DNA from: Oxalobacteraceae bacterium
GTDB lineage: Bacteria > Pseudomonadota > Gammaproteobacteria > Burkholderiales > Burkholderiaceae_D
DNA length: 64,000 bases
NCBI GenBank assembly: GCA_027490725.1
Contig: JAIXXN010000059.1
Coordinates: 47,812 to 111,811, forward strand
Reading direction: 5' to 3'
Under the pieces are notes generated by a model. It did not search any database. It was not told where the DNA came from and saw nothing but the letters and a program-made list of their open reading frames with translations. The position numbers and the translations under genes are program-made. This document shows positions 56,953 to 64,000 of this stretch, in pieces. Each line of letters begins with the position of its first letter. Within the stretch, counting starts at the first letter, position 1.

Positions 56953-58085
56953 ACGAAACGTCTACCTCACCCGATCCCGTCGTCTCGCCCGCCGAGACCC
57001 CGAACGCGGCCGCGCCGCTGCCTGAGCCGAGCCTGCTCGAAACCGTCCAGCAGCCGCAAACGCTGCTGGTTGGCATCGTCGTGCTGGCCATTCTGCTGGC
57101 TGGCCAGACCTGGTCGTCGCACAATCAAGTGCGCAGTCTGCGCGAAGAAATGGCACGCCGCCTGCAAAAGGGCGATGCCAGCAATGCCGAAACCGGCACG
57201 CTGGTGCGCACCGTGCAGGAAACCGGCAAGGAATTGCAAGCCAAAGTCAGCCTGCTGGAAAGCAAGCAGCAGGAAGCTCAGAGTCAGCAACTGGCGCTGG
57301 AACAGCTGTATCAGGATCTGTCCAAGAACCGCGACGAGTGGGCGCTGACGGAAATCGAACAGGTACTGTCGACCGCCAGCCAGCAGCTGCAACTGGCCGG
57401 TAATGTGCCGGGCGCACTGATCGCGCTGCAAAATGCCGACCGCAGCCTGTCGCGCTCGGACAAGCCGCAATTCATCACCATTCGCCGCGCCATTGCGAAA
57501 GATACCGAACGTCTGAAAGCCTTGCCGAGCGTCGATTCGGTGGGCGTGGCGCTGCGTCTGGATAACGCGATTGCCCAGATTGATACGTTGCCGATGCTGT
57601 CGGATGAAAAACCGACTTTGCCAGCGGCGCCGGAAAAACTAGTCGCCGGCAAGCCGGTGACGGCGAATGGCAAAGCCAAGCCTGAAGCCAGCAGCACCAG
57701 CCCGTGGCTGCAGTCGGCGCAATCAGTGTGGCAGAGCTGGAGCAGCGAAATGTGGGTCGATGTGCGCCAGCTGATCCGGGTGCGCAGCGTGACCACCCCG
57801 GACGCCCTGATGCTTTCGCCGACGCAGGCATATTTCCTGCGCGAGAATCTGAAACTGCGTCTGCTGAATGCGCGCATGGCGCTGCTGTCGCGTAACGAAG
57901 CGGCCTTCCGTGCCGACCTGATTGCGGCGCAGGAAGCGCTGGTCAAGTACTTCGATGTGCGGGCGCGCTCGACCCAGTCGGTGCAAGCCATGCTGCGTCA
58001 GGTACAGGGCAGCAACCTGAGCATCGAATTGCCGACTCTGTCGGACAGTCTGAACGCTGTACGTAACTACAAAGCGAAGTCCTAG
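56949..58085 (+). CDS. hemX: HemX-like membrane protein (uroporphyrinogen-III C-methyltransferase family name)
   Basis: A 378-residue protein with a disordered N-terminus, one membrane helix (TLLVGIVVLAILLAGQTW) and a long coiled-coil periplasmic part. The conserved LTEIEQVLSTASQQLQLAGNVPGALIALQNADRSL segment and the SPTQAYFLRENLKLRLLNARMALLSRNEAAFRADL block identify HemX. Despite its database name it has no methyltransferase motifs. It overlaps hemD by 4 bp (ATGA) and is followed by hemY after 2 bp. Confidence 0.92.
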   Translation: MNETSTSPDPVVSPAETPNAAAPLPEPSLLETVQQPQTLLVGIVVLAILLAGQTWSSHNQVRSLREEMARRLQKGDASNAETGTLVRTVQETGKELQAKVSLLESKQQEAQSQQLALEQLYQDLSKNRDEWALTEIEQVLSTASQQLQLAGNVPGALIALQNADRSLSRSDKPQFITIRRAIAKDTERLKALPSVDSVGVALRLDNAIAQIDTLPMLSDEKPTLPAAPEKLVAGKPVTANGKAKPEASSTSPWLQSAQSVWQSWSSEMWVDVRQLIRVRSVTTPDALMLSPTQAYFLRENLKLRLLNARMALLSRNEAAFRADLIAAQEALVKYFDVRARSTQSVQAMLRQVQGSNLSIELPTLSDSLNAVRNYKAKS

Positions 58086-58087
58086 TC

Positions 58088-59284
58088 ATGCGTTTATTTC
58101 TCTGGATAGTGGCACTGATGGCGGCAGCCATCGGGATCGCCGTGACGGCCCGCTTCAACCCGGGCAATGTGGTGCTGTTCTACCCGCCGCACCGCATCGA
58201 CCTGTCGCTGAATTTCTTCGTGGTGCTGGAAGTGGCGCTGTTTGCGCTGCTGTATGTGGTAATGCGCGCCTTCCGCGCCACCGTAAAAATGCCGGCCAAA
58301 GTGGCGGCCTACCGTCAGCAGAAGCGTGAGCGCGATGGTAACAAGGGCTTGCGCGAAGCCTTGAAAGCCCTGTTCGAAGGGCGTTTCGGGCATGCCGAAA
58401 AAGCCGCTCTGCGCGCTGCCGAACTGGATGACAACGCAGGTGTCGCCGCCTTGATCGGCGCCCGCGCGGCGCATCGCATGCGTCAGACGGCGCGGCGTGA
58501 CCAGTGGCTGGCCAAGCTGGTCGACGACCAGAGCATGAAGACTGCACGCCTGATGACGATGACGGAATTGCTGGTCGATGACCATCAGCCGGAGCGTGCA
58601 CTGGAAGCGGTGCGCGAACTCAATGCCAGCGGCACACGCCATATTCACGCCCTGCAATGGTCGCTGAAAGCCCAGCAACAGGCCAAGAACTGGCCGGAAG
58701 TGCTGCGGCTGGTGCGTTCGCTCGACAAGCATCGGGCGCTGCATCCGGCCCTGTCGGCGCGCCTGCGCGAGCTGGCCTATGACGATATGCTATCGGACGC
58801 CAGCCATGATGCGGAATCGCTGCAGCGGGTCTGGTCGACCGTGCCGACCAGTGACCGCATCAAACCGTATGTGGCCAGCCGTGCCGCCACGGCGCTGAAT
58901 GCGCGCGGCCTGCACGATGAAGCGCGCCTGGTGGCCGAAGAATCGCTGGCCGCTGACTGGGATGACCGGGTGGTGCGGGCTTACCGCGACGCTGCCGCAC
59001 CAGTCGGTTCGGCAGCTTTGCTGACCCAGATCGAACATTGCGAAAGCTGGCTGAAACAGCATCCGGCTGACGCGGAACTGGCGCTGACGCTCGGTTCGCT
59101 GTGCCTGAAACAGAAGTTGTGGGGCAAAGCCCAGCGCTATCTGGAGCAGGCGCTGTCGGACGCCACGGCGGCGCGCATGGTGCGTGAATCGCACCTGAAG
59201 CTGGCGCAGTTGCATGAAGCGCTGGGGCAGGAAGCGGAAGCGGCTAGCCACTACCGCCAGTGCGCACTGGCCACCATCCTGTAG
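58088..59284 (+). CDS. hemY: HemY-like TPR membrane protein
   Basis: A 398-residue protein with two N-terminal helices (LFLWIVALMAAAIGIAVTA, LNFFVVLEVALFALLYVVMRAF), the HemY_N region (GRFGHAEKAALRAAELDDNAGVAALIGARAAHRM) and C-terminal TPR repeats. It is a cytoplasmic-membrane protein tied to late heme synthesis; it is not the protoporphyrinogen oxidase also called HemY in Gram-positives. Last gene of the hem operon. Confidence 0.93.
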   Translation: MRLFLWIVALMAAAIGIAVTARFNPGNVVLFYPPHRIDLSLNFFVVLEVALFALLYVVMRAFRATVKMPAKVAAYRQQKRERDGNKGLREALKALFEGRFGHAEKAALRAAELDDNAGVAALIGARAAHRMRQTARRDQWLAKLVDDQSMKTARLMTMTELLVDDHQPERALEAVRELNASGTRHIHALQWSLKAQQQAKNWPEVLRLVRSLDKHRALHPALSARLRELAYDDMLSDASHDAESLQRVWSTVPTSDRIKPYVASRAATALNARGLHDEARLVAEESLAADWDDRVVRAYRDAAAPVGSAALLTQIEHCESWLKQHPADAELALTLGSLCLKQKLWGKAQRYLEQALSDATAARMVRESHLKLAQLHEALGQEAEAASHYRQCALATIL

Positions 59285-59345
59285 TTTTGTGACCGGCCGG
59301 GGCCGGAAATGCGGTGTTGCGCCGCACAAACGGCCCCAGCTTCGC

Positions 59346-59351
59346 TATAAT
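59346..59351 (+). promoter_or_regulatory. -10 hexamer TATAAT upstream of ppa
   Basis: A perfect TATAAT lies about 40 bp before the ppa ATG; no consensus -35 is at the standard distance. Confidence 0.5.
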
Positions 59352-59392
59352 AACGCGATCCCATATTTGTCTGCATCCACGAGGAAAACCCC

Positions 59393-59935
59393 ATGAGCTT
59401 GAATAAAGTCCCATCCGGCCGCGATCTGCCGAACGATTTCAACGTCATCATCGAAATCCCGATGAATGCCGATCCGATCAAATACGAAGTGGATAAAGAA
59501 TCGGGCGCGATTTTCGTTGACCGTTTCATGGGCACCGCCATGCACTATCCGTGCAACTACGGCTACGTACCGAACACTCTGTCGAAAGACGGCGACCCGG
59601 TCGACGTGCTGGTGATCACCCCGTTCCCGCTGATTCCTGGTGTGGTGGTGCGCTGCCGTCCAATCGGCGTGCTGAAAATGACCGACGAATCCGGTGAAGA
59701 TGCCAAGATTCTCGCCGTGCCAGTCGACAAAGTTCTGTCGATCTACAGCCACTGGCACAAGCCAGAAGATCTGAACGAACTGCGTCTGCGTCAGATCCAG
59801 CACTTCTTCGAGCACTACAAAGATCTGGAAAAAGGCAAATGGGTAAAAATCGACGGCTGGTACGGCGCCGAAGATGCTAAAGAAGAAATCCTGAGCGGCG
59901 TCGCCGCCTACAAAGCAGAAAACGGCATCGCGTAA
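59393..59935 (+). CDS. ppa: Inorganic pyrophosphatase
   Basis: A 180-residue family I pyrophosphatase that hydrolyses PPi in the cytosol. The active-site blocks are IEIPMNADPIKYEVDKESG, MHYPCNYGYVPNTLSKDGDPVDVLV (metal-binding aspartates) and DEDAKI-like ESGEDAKILAVPVDK. GAGGAAAA lies upstream of the ATG. It has its own promoter and terminator. Confidence 0.97.
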   Translation: MSLNKVPSGRDLPNDFNVIIEIPMNADPIKYEVDKESGAIFVDRFMGTAMHYPCNYGYVPNTLSKDGDPVDVLVITPFPLIPGVVVRCRPIGVLKMTDESGEDAKILAVPVDKVLSIYSHWHKPEDLNELRLRQIQHFFEHYKDLEKGKWVKIDGWYGAEDAKEEILSGVAAYKAENGIA

Positions 59936-59955
59936 TCAGCGCACCGACTGCCCCG

Positions 59956-59983
59956 ACCCCGAGCCTGTCTCGGGGTTTTTTTT
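59956..59983 (+). terminator. Rho-independent terminator of ppa
   Basis: Stem ACCCCGAG / CTCGGGGT with a 5-nt loop is followed by eight T. Confidence 0.95.
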
Positions 59984-60036
59984 GCCCAAATAGTTTCAAA
60001 AACCAGAATCAAGTTTTGCTGGTGTGCTGCGTGGGC

Positions 60037-61161
60037 TTAGCTGCGGTAGGGGCTGTGCTCGGCCAGTTCGTCGAGGTAGTCGCTGATGGCGGCCGTCTCG
60101 CGGCTGAGGAAGTCGGCGATGGCGTCGGCGTAGCGGGCGTCGGCGATCCAGTGGGCTGACCAGGTTGGCGTCGGCACCAGTCCGCGCGACATTTTGTGTT
60201 CGCCTTGCGCGCCACCTTCGAAGCGGGCTAGTCCGTGAGCGATGCAGTAGCGGATGCTCTGCATATAGCAGGTTTCGAAGTGCAGGCCGGACAGGTATTC
60301 TTCGCTACCCCAGTAGCGCCCGTACATGGTGTCGCCGCCGATCAGGTTGAGGGCGGCAGCCACCGGCTGCGCGCCGCGCAGGGCGATAATCAGCAGCAGG
60401 CTGTCGGGCAGGTCGCGCAGTAGGCGCTCGAAAAAGTCCAGACTCAGATAGGGCTGCGCGTAGTGGGCGCGGTAGGTGCCGACGTAGCAGCGGTAGAAGA
60501 AGGCCAGCATGTCGGCGCTGATCACTTTGCCGCGCAGATGCTCGTAACGGATCCCGGCCTGTTCGACGCGACGCTGATCCTGGCGTAGCTTTTTGCGCTT
60601 TTCCATCTTCATGCTGGCAAGGAAAGCGTCGAAGTCGGCGTAGCCGGCGTTCTCCCAGTGGAACTGGACGCTTTCGCGCAGCAGGAAACCGGCAGCACTC
60701 AGGGCGGCACGGTCCGGTTCGTCGGGGAACAGGATGTGTAGCGAGGACGTTTGCAGTTGCTGCGCCAGTTGAATTGCCGCCTGTGCCAGCAAGGGCCGAT
60801 CGGCGCCATCGCGCACCAGCAGGCGCGCTCCGGTGACGGGCGTGAACGGCACGGCGCACAGCAGCTTGGGGTAGTAGGGCAGGCCGTTGCGCTCGAATGC
60901 CTGGGCCCAGCCCTGATCGAAGACGTATTCACCGCGGCTGTGGTTTTTCAGATAGAGCGGCATGGCGCCGATCAGCTCACCGTCGCGCTGCATGATCAGG
61001 TAGCGGGGCGCCCAGCCGGTGGCGCTGCTGGCGCAGCCGCTGTCGTGCAGCGCGTGCAGGAAGGCGTAGCTGAGCATGGGCTGCGCGCCGGCCAGCGCCT
61101 GCCAGGCGGCGGGGTCGATCTCGGCGAGGCTATCGATCAGGGTAAAGCTGGCGTCAGTCAC
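60037..61161 (-). CDS. FemAB-like GNAT family protein (PF04339, peptidogalycan biosynthesis)
   Basis: A 374-residue double-GNAT protein of the FemAB-like family often annotated as peptidogalycan biosynthesis protein. Typical segments: LSYAFLHALHDSGCASSATGWAPRYL, YLKNHSRGEYVFDQGWA, VQFHWENAGYADFDAFLASMKMEKRKKLRQDQRRV, LNLIGGDTMYGRYWGSEEYLSGLHFETCYMQSIRYCIAHGLARFEGGAQGEHK. The acceptor substrate is unknown. The GTG at 61161 is chosen because GGAG lies 6 bp upstream and longer versions add a basic, non-conserved tail over the promoter region. Confidence 0.85.
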   Translation of the reverse strand: MTDASFTLIDSLAEIDPAAWQALAGAQPMLSYAFLHALHDSGCASSATGWAPRYLIMQRDGELIGAMPLYLKNHSRGEYVFDQGWAQAFERNGLPYYPKLLCAVPFTPVTGARLLVRDGADRPLLAQAAIQLAQQLQTSSLHILFPDEPDRAALSAAGFLLRESVQFHWENAGYADFDAFLASMKMEKRKKLRQDQRRVEQAGIRYEHLRGKVISADMLAFFYRCYVGTYRAHYAQPYLSLDFFERLLRDLPDSLLLIIALRGAQPVAAALNLIGGDTMYGRYWGSEEYLSGLHFETCYMQSIRYCIAHGLARFEGGAQGEHKMSRGLVPTPTWSAHWIADARYADAIADFLSRETAAISDYLDELAEHSPYRS

Positions 61162-61300
61162 GCTGGTCTCCGGGCGGCATTCAAGCCGTGAGTCTAGCCT
61201 ATCTACCGTTTTGTGGTTGGCGCGCCCTGCAGTTTGGGTGGTCGCGCCGGCCATGCGATAATGGTTTTTTGCCTGACGACGCGGTTCGCGAGAGACTGTT

Positions 61301-63364
61301 ATGAGTACCAATTTTCTGAATCTGTATGCGCACGATTTTGCCCGCGTGGCCATCGCTGCGCCGGTCAACCGGATCGCTGATCCTGCCTACAACGGCGCAC
61401 AGACCATCGCGCTGGCCGCGCAGGCGGCTGCGCAGGGTGCGGCGCTGGTGGCGTTTCCGGAACTGGGCTTAGCGGCCTACACCTGTGATGATCTGTTCCA
61501 TCAGCGCGCGCTGCTCGATGGCTGTCTGGAGGCGCTGGAGCAGATCGTGATCGCCTCCGAGCAGTGGAAGATGGCGCTGGTGGTTGGCGTGCCGCTGCGC
61601 GTCGAACATCAGCTGTATAACTGCGCGGTGGTGATCGCCGCTGGCCAGATTCAGGGCGTGGTGCCGAAGAGCTATCTGCCGAACTACGGCGAATTCTATG
61701 AGGCGCGCCAGTTCAGTAGCGGCGATTATGCGGTGGCGACCGAAGTCGATCTGCTCGGCGAGCGCGTGCAGTTCGGCTCTGCGCTGCTGTTCGAGGTGGC
61801 CGATCTGCCGCTGCTCAAATTCCACGTCGAGATCTGCGAGGATGTCTGGGTGCCGATTCCACCGTCGTCGTTTGCGGCGCTGGCCGGTGCCACGGTGCTG
61901 GTCAATCTGTCGGCCTCGAATGCACTGGTGGGCAAGGCGGCCTACCGCAACCAGCTGGTGTCGCAGCAATCGGCGCGCTGTATCGCGGCCTATCTGTACA
62001 CCTCGGCCGGCGAGGGCGAATCGAGTACCGATCTGGCCTGGGACGGGCAGGGCGTGATCTGCGAGAACGGCGAGCTGCTGGCCGAGGCGCAGCGTTACAG
62101 CGATACCGCGACGCTGACCTTTGCCGATATCGATCTGGAACGTCTGTCGCGCGAGCGCATGCGCATGAACACCTATGCACAATCGGTGCAGCGTCACGCC
62201 GCCGAAGTGGGCAAATTCCGCACCGTGTTCTTCCAGCTGGAAGTCGATCAGAGCGTGGTGCTGCCACTGCAGCGCCATATCGAGCGCTTCCCGTATGTGC
62301 CGTCGGACAGTCGCCGGCGCGACGAGCGCTGCAATGAGGTGTACAACATCCAGGTGCAGGCACTGGCTCAGCGCCTGAAATCGAGCGGCCTGAAAAAGAT
62401 CGTCATCGGCGTCTCCGGCGGGCTCGATTCAACCCATGCGCTGCTGGTGTGTGCCCGGGCGATGGACAAACTGGGCCTGCCACGCACGAATATTCTGGCC
62501 TATACCATGCCCGGTTTTGCGACCAGCGAACGCACCCTGACGCAGGCTCACCAGCTGATGAAGCTAGTCGGTTGCGCGGCCAAGGAAATCGATATCCGGC
62601 CTAGCTGCCTGCAGATGCTGCAGGATCTCGAGCATCCGTTTGCCAACGGTCAGCCGCAGTACGACATCACGTTCGAGAACGTGCAGGCGGGCGAGCGTAC
62701 CAACCATCTGTTCCGGCTGGCGAACCATCACCACGCCATCGTCTGCGGCACGGGCGACTTGAGCGAACTGGCACTGGGCTGGTGTACCTACGGGGTGGGT
62801 GACCATATGTCGCACTACAACGTCAACGCCAGTGTGCCGAAGACGCTGATTTCCCATCTGGTGCGCTGGGTGGCCGAATCGGGCGTGATCGGACGCAATG
62901 ATGCGCAAGTGCTGCTGAATATTCTGGCCACGGAGATCAGTCCGGAACTGGTGCCCGGCACGGCCGATGGCCAGCCCGAGCAGCGTACCGAAAGCACCAT
63001 CGGTCCTTACGAATTGCAGGACTTCCATTTGTACTATGTGCTGCGTTTCGGTTTCCGCCCGTCCAAGGTGGCTTTCCTTGCGCACAGCGCGTGGCAGGAC
63101 AAGACCCGTGGCCGCTGGCCTGACGGCGATCACGTTACCCGCAATCAGTACGATCTGAGCGCGATCAAGCACTATCTGGGGATTTTCCTTGATCGCTTCT
63201 TCCGCACCAGCCAGTTCAAGCGTAGCTGTGTGCCGAATGCGCCCAAGGTTGGCAGCGGTGGTTCGCTCTCGCCACGCGGTGACTGGCGTGCGCCCAGCGA
63301 TGCGCAAAGTGTGGTCTGGATGGAAGAGTTGCAGGCCATACCGGTGCCGGAGGCGCGCAATTAA
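61301..63364 (+). CDS. nadE: Glutamine-dependent NAD+ synthetase
   Basis: A 687-residue two-domain enzyme. The N-terminal nitrilase-type glutaminase has its triad E54 (FPELGLAAY), K123 (VPKSYLPNYGEFYEARQF) and C179 (EICEDVW). The C-terminal synthetase has the ATP loop SGGLDST (372-378) and GTGDLSELALGWCTYG. It converts deamido-NAD plus glutamine to NAD in the cytosol. It precedes glnB, so nitrogen status and NAD synthesis may be co-expressed, although 140 bp separate them. Confidence 0.96.
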   Translation: MSTNFLNLYAHDFARVAIAAPVNRIADPAYNGAQTIALAAQAAAQGAALVAFPELGLAAYTCDDLFHQRALLDGCLEALEQIVIASEQWKMALVVGVPLRVEHQLYNCAVVIAAGQIQGVVPKSYLPNYGEFYEARQFSSGDYAVATEVDLLGERVQFGSALLFEVADLPLLKFHVEICEDVWVPIPPSSFAALAGATVLVNLSASNALVGKAAYRNQLVSQQSARCIAAYLYTSAGEGESSTDLAWDGQGVICENGELLAEAQRYSDTATLTFADIDLERLSRERMRMNTYAQSVQRHAAEVGKFRTVFFQLEVDQSVVLPLQRHIERFPYVPSDSRRRDERCNEVYNIQVQALAQRLKSSGLKKIVIGVSGGLDSTHALLVCARAMDKLGLPRTNILAYTMPGFATSERTLTQAHQLMKLVGCAAKEIDIRPSCLQMLQDLEHPFANGQPQYDITFENVQAGERTNHLFRLANHHHAIVCGTGDLSELALGWCTYGVGDHMSHYNVNASVPKTLISHLVRWVAESGVIGRNDAQVLLNILATEISPELVPGTADGQPEQRTESTIGPYELQDFHLYYVLRFGFRPSKVAFLAHSAWQDKTRGRWPDGDHVTRNQYDLSAIKHYLGIFLDRFFRTSQFKRSCVPNAPKVGSGGSLSPRGDWRAPSDAQSVVWMEELQAIPVPEARN

Positions 63365-63443
63365 ACGCAGATCGCGTCAGATCGTGGTGTGCAGGTTACA
63401 ATATAGCGAAATGCTCAAGGCACGCCCGGCACCAGATTCTTGC

Positions 63444-63490
63444 TAGATAGAGTCGATAGATACAGTTGATAGATGCAGTTGATAGATACC
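63444..63490 (+). repeat. 13-bp tandem repeat directly upstream of glnB
   Basis: GATAGATACAGTT (63455-63467), GATAGATGCAGTT (63468-63480) and the partial GATAGATACC (63481-63490) are preceded by a degenerate unit (TAGATAGAGTC). The array ends 3 bp before the glnB Shine-Dalgarno. Confidence 0.92.
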
Positions 63491-63504
63491 ACGAAGGAGT
63501 AGTG

Positions 63505-63843
63505 ATGAAACAGATTACCGCTGTGATCAAGCCGTTCAAACTGGACGAGGTGCGTGAAGCGCTGGCTGAAGTGAATGTTACCGGTCTGACCGTGACCGAA
63601 GTCAAAGGCTTCGGCCGTCAGAAAGGGCATACCGAGCTGTATCGCGGTGCCGAATACGTGGTCGATTTCCTGCCCAAGGTCAAAGTCGAAGTCGTGGTCG
63701 ACGATGGCGTGGCAGAGCAGGTGGTGGATGCCATCATCAAGGCTGCGCGTACCGGCAAAATCGGCGACGGCAAGATCTTCGTGCAGAACGTCGAGCAGGT
63801 GATCCGTATCCGTACCGGTGAAACGGGCGCCGAAGCTGTCTAA
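63505..63843 (+). CDS. glnB: Nitrogen regulatory protein P-II (GlnB/GlnK type)
   Basis: A 112-residue P-II protein that reports glutamine, ATP/ADP and 2-oxoglutarate status to nitrogen enzymes. The T-loop uridylylation site Y51 (ELYRGAEYVVDFLPK) and the C-terminal signature GKIGDGKIFVQNVEQVIRIRTGE are intact. AAGGAG lies 6 bp before the ATG at 63505. No amtB follows, which favours GlnB over GlnK, but an IS3-like element begins 38 bp downstream and may have displaced a partner. Confidence 0.96.
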   Translation: MKQITAVIKPFKLDEVREALAEVNVTGLTVTEVKGFGRQKGHTELYRGAEYVVDFLPKVKVEVVVDDGVAEQVVDAIIKAARTGKIGDGKIFVQNVEQVIRIRTGETGAEAV

Positions 63844-63881
63844 GGATGGTGCTGTGATGTAATTAAAAAATGCCGCTTATG

Positions 63882-64000
63882 TGAACTGACCCCGTAAAGT
63901 TGGACGGTTAGTTTGCCTAGGAGGCCAAGGGCTGAGTTCTGTATTGCACAGGACTCAGCCCTTTTAGTTTGAGTTTGATGCGGTCGTGATTGTAATACCG
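63882..64000 (-). mobile_element. IS3-family insertion sequence, one end only
   Basis: The terminal inverted-repeat-like sequence TGAACTGACCCCGTAAAGTT begins at 63882 and is followed inward by the 3' end of an IS3-type transposase. The rest runs off the window. It is inserted 38 bp after the glnB stop. Confidence 0.85.
63917..64000 (-). CDS. IS3-family transposase OrfB, C-terminus only
   Basis: The minus strand encodes RYYNHDRIKLKLKGLSPVQY followed by RTQPLAS and a TAG stop (63917-63919). The YN-x-x-R-I-K-x-K-L-K-G-LSPVQYR motif is the standard end of IS3/IS150-group integrase-type transposases. The catalytic DDE residues lie outside the window. Confidence 0.9.
   Translation of the reverse strand, partial: RYYNHDRIKLKLKGLSPVQYRTQPLAS

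Noticed and set aside
1..64000. tRNA, rRNA or CRISPR loci
   Set aside because: I looked for TTCGA/TTCAA T-arm patterns with acceptor pairing and for regularly spaced repeats of 25-40 bp and found none; a covariance scan could still find something I missed.

Overview
The window is chromosomal DNA from a betaproteobacterium, most likely a Burkholderiales member close to Oxalobacteraceae (Massilia, Janthinobacterium or Herminiimonas type). The evidence is high GC (about 60 percent by eye), a linked hemC-hemD-hemX-hemY set, a Gcr-type site-specific recombinase, a long-N-terminus RpoD, a glutamine-dependent NAD synthetase next to a P-II gene, phasins, and many small envelope-stress proteins typical of that family. 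The family placement is inference from gene content. I found no rRNA, tRNA or CRISPR array. The only mobile element is the end of an IS3-like element at the right edge.

Layout. 1-15 kb is an envelope and general-stress block. It holds a recombinase, a PLP aminotransferase, several glycine-zipper proteins, a Crp/Fnr-like regulator, AsmA, a six-gene operon (two lipoproteins including an OmpA-type one, a ferritin-like protein and YqjD/YqjE/YqjK-like membrane proteins), a patatin phospholipase, a BON lipoprotein and a YihY-type membrane protein. 15-25 kb has an MtfA-type peptidase, a DksA-like zinc finger, unknown lipoproteins, a hydroxypyruvate isomerase-like protein, RhlE, SuhB, a chemoreceptor and TrmJ. 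25-34 kb has a GMC dehydrogenase pair, a lipase and a histidine kinase/c-di-GMP signalling pair. 33-42 kb has phasins, TetR, LOG, a YgjP-like protease, modABC-modE, a KGG protein, PurU and YaeQ. 42-49 kb has an amidohydrolase, a truncated RlmI-like gene, an orphan PilT-like ATPase, two multiheme cytochromes, an RNase D-like exonuclease and ProQ. 49-64 kb is mostly core: a candidate structured RNA, rpoD, ppc (opposite strand), hemCDXY, ppa, a FemAB-like protein, nadE and glnB, then the IS end.

Main discovery candidate: a 14-bp box, GTAC-N6-GTAC (best copies GTACGCTAGCGTAC), occurs between genes of the stress block. At five sites a -10-like hexamer lies exactly 22 bp beyond the box, which places the box centre near -41.5, the position of a class II Crp-type activator. 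One box sits in the divergent promoter of the Crp/Fnr-like gene itself. This suggests an autoregulated envelope-stress regulon that I cannot match to a described one.

Other points of interest are 4-codon (12-bp) in-frame repeats at protein N-termini, one of which repeats the start codon; a YihY-type gene followed by eight in-frame TAG codons within a degenerate Ala-Lys repeat; a candidate RNA of about 220 nt beside proQ and rpoD; a short ModC paired with a ModE carrying two Mop domains; and an RlmI-like gene lacking its catalytic domain.
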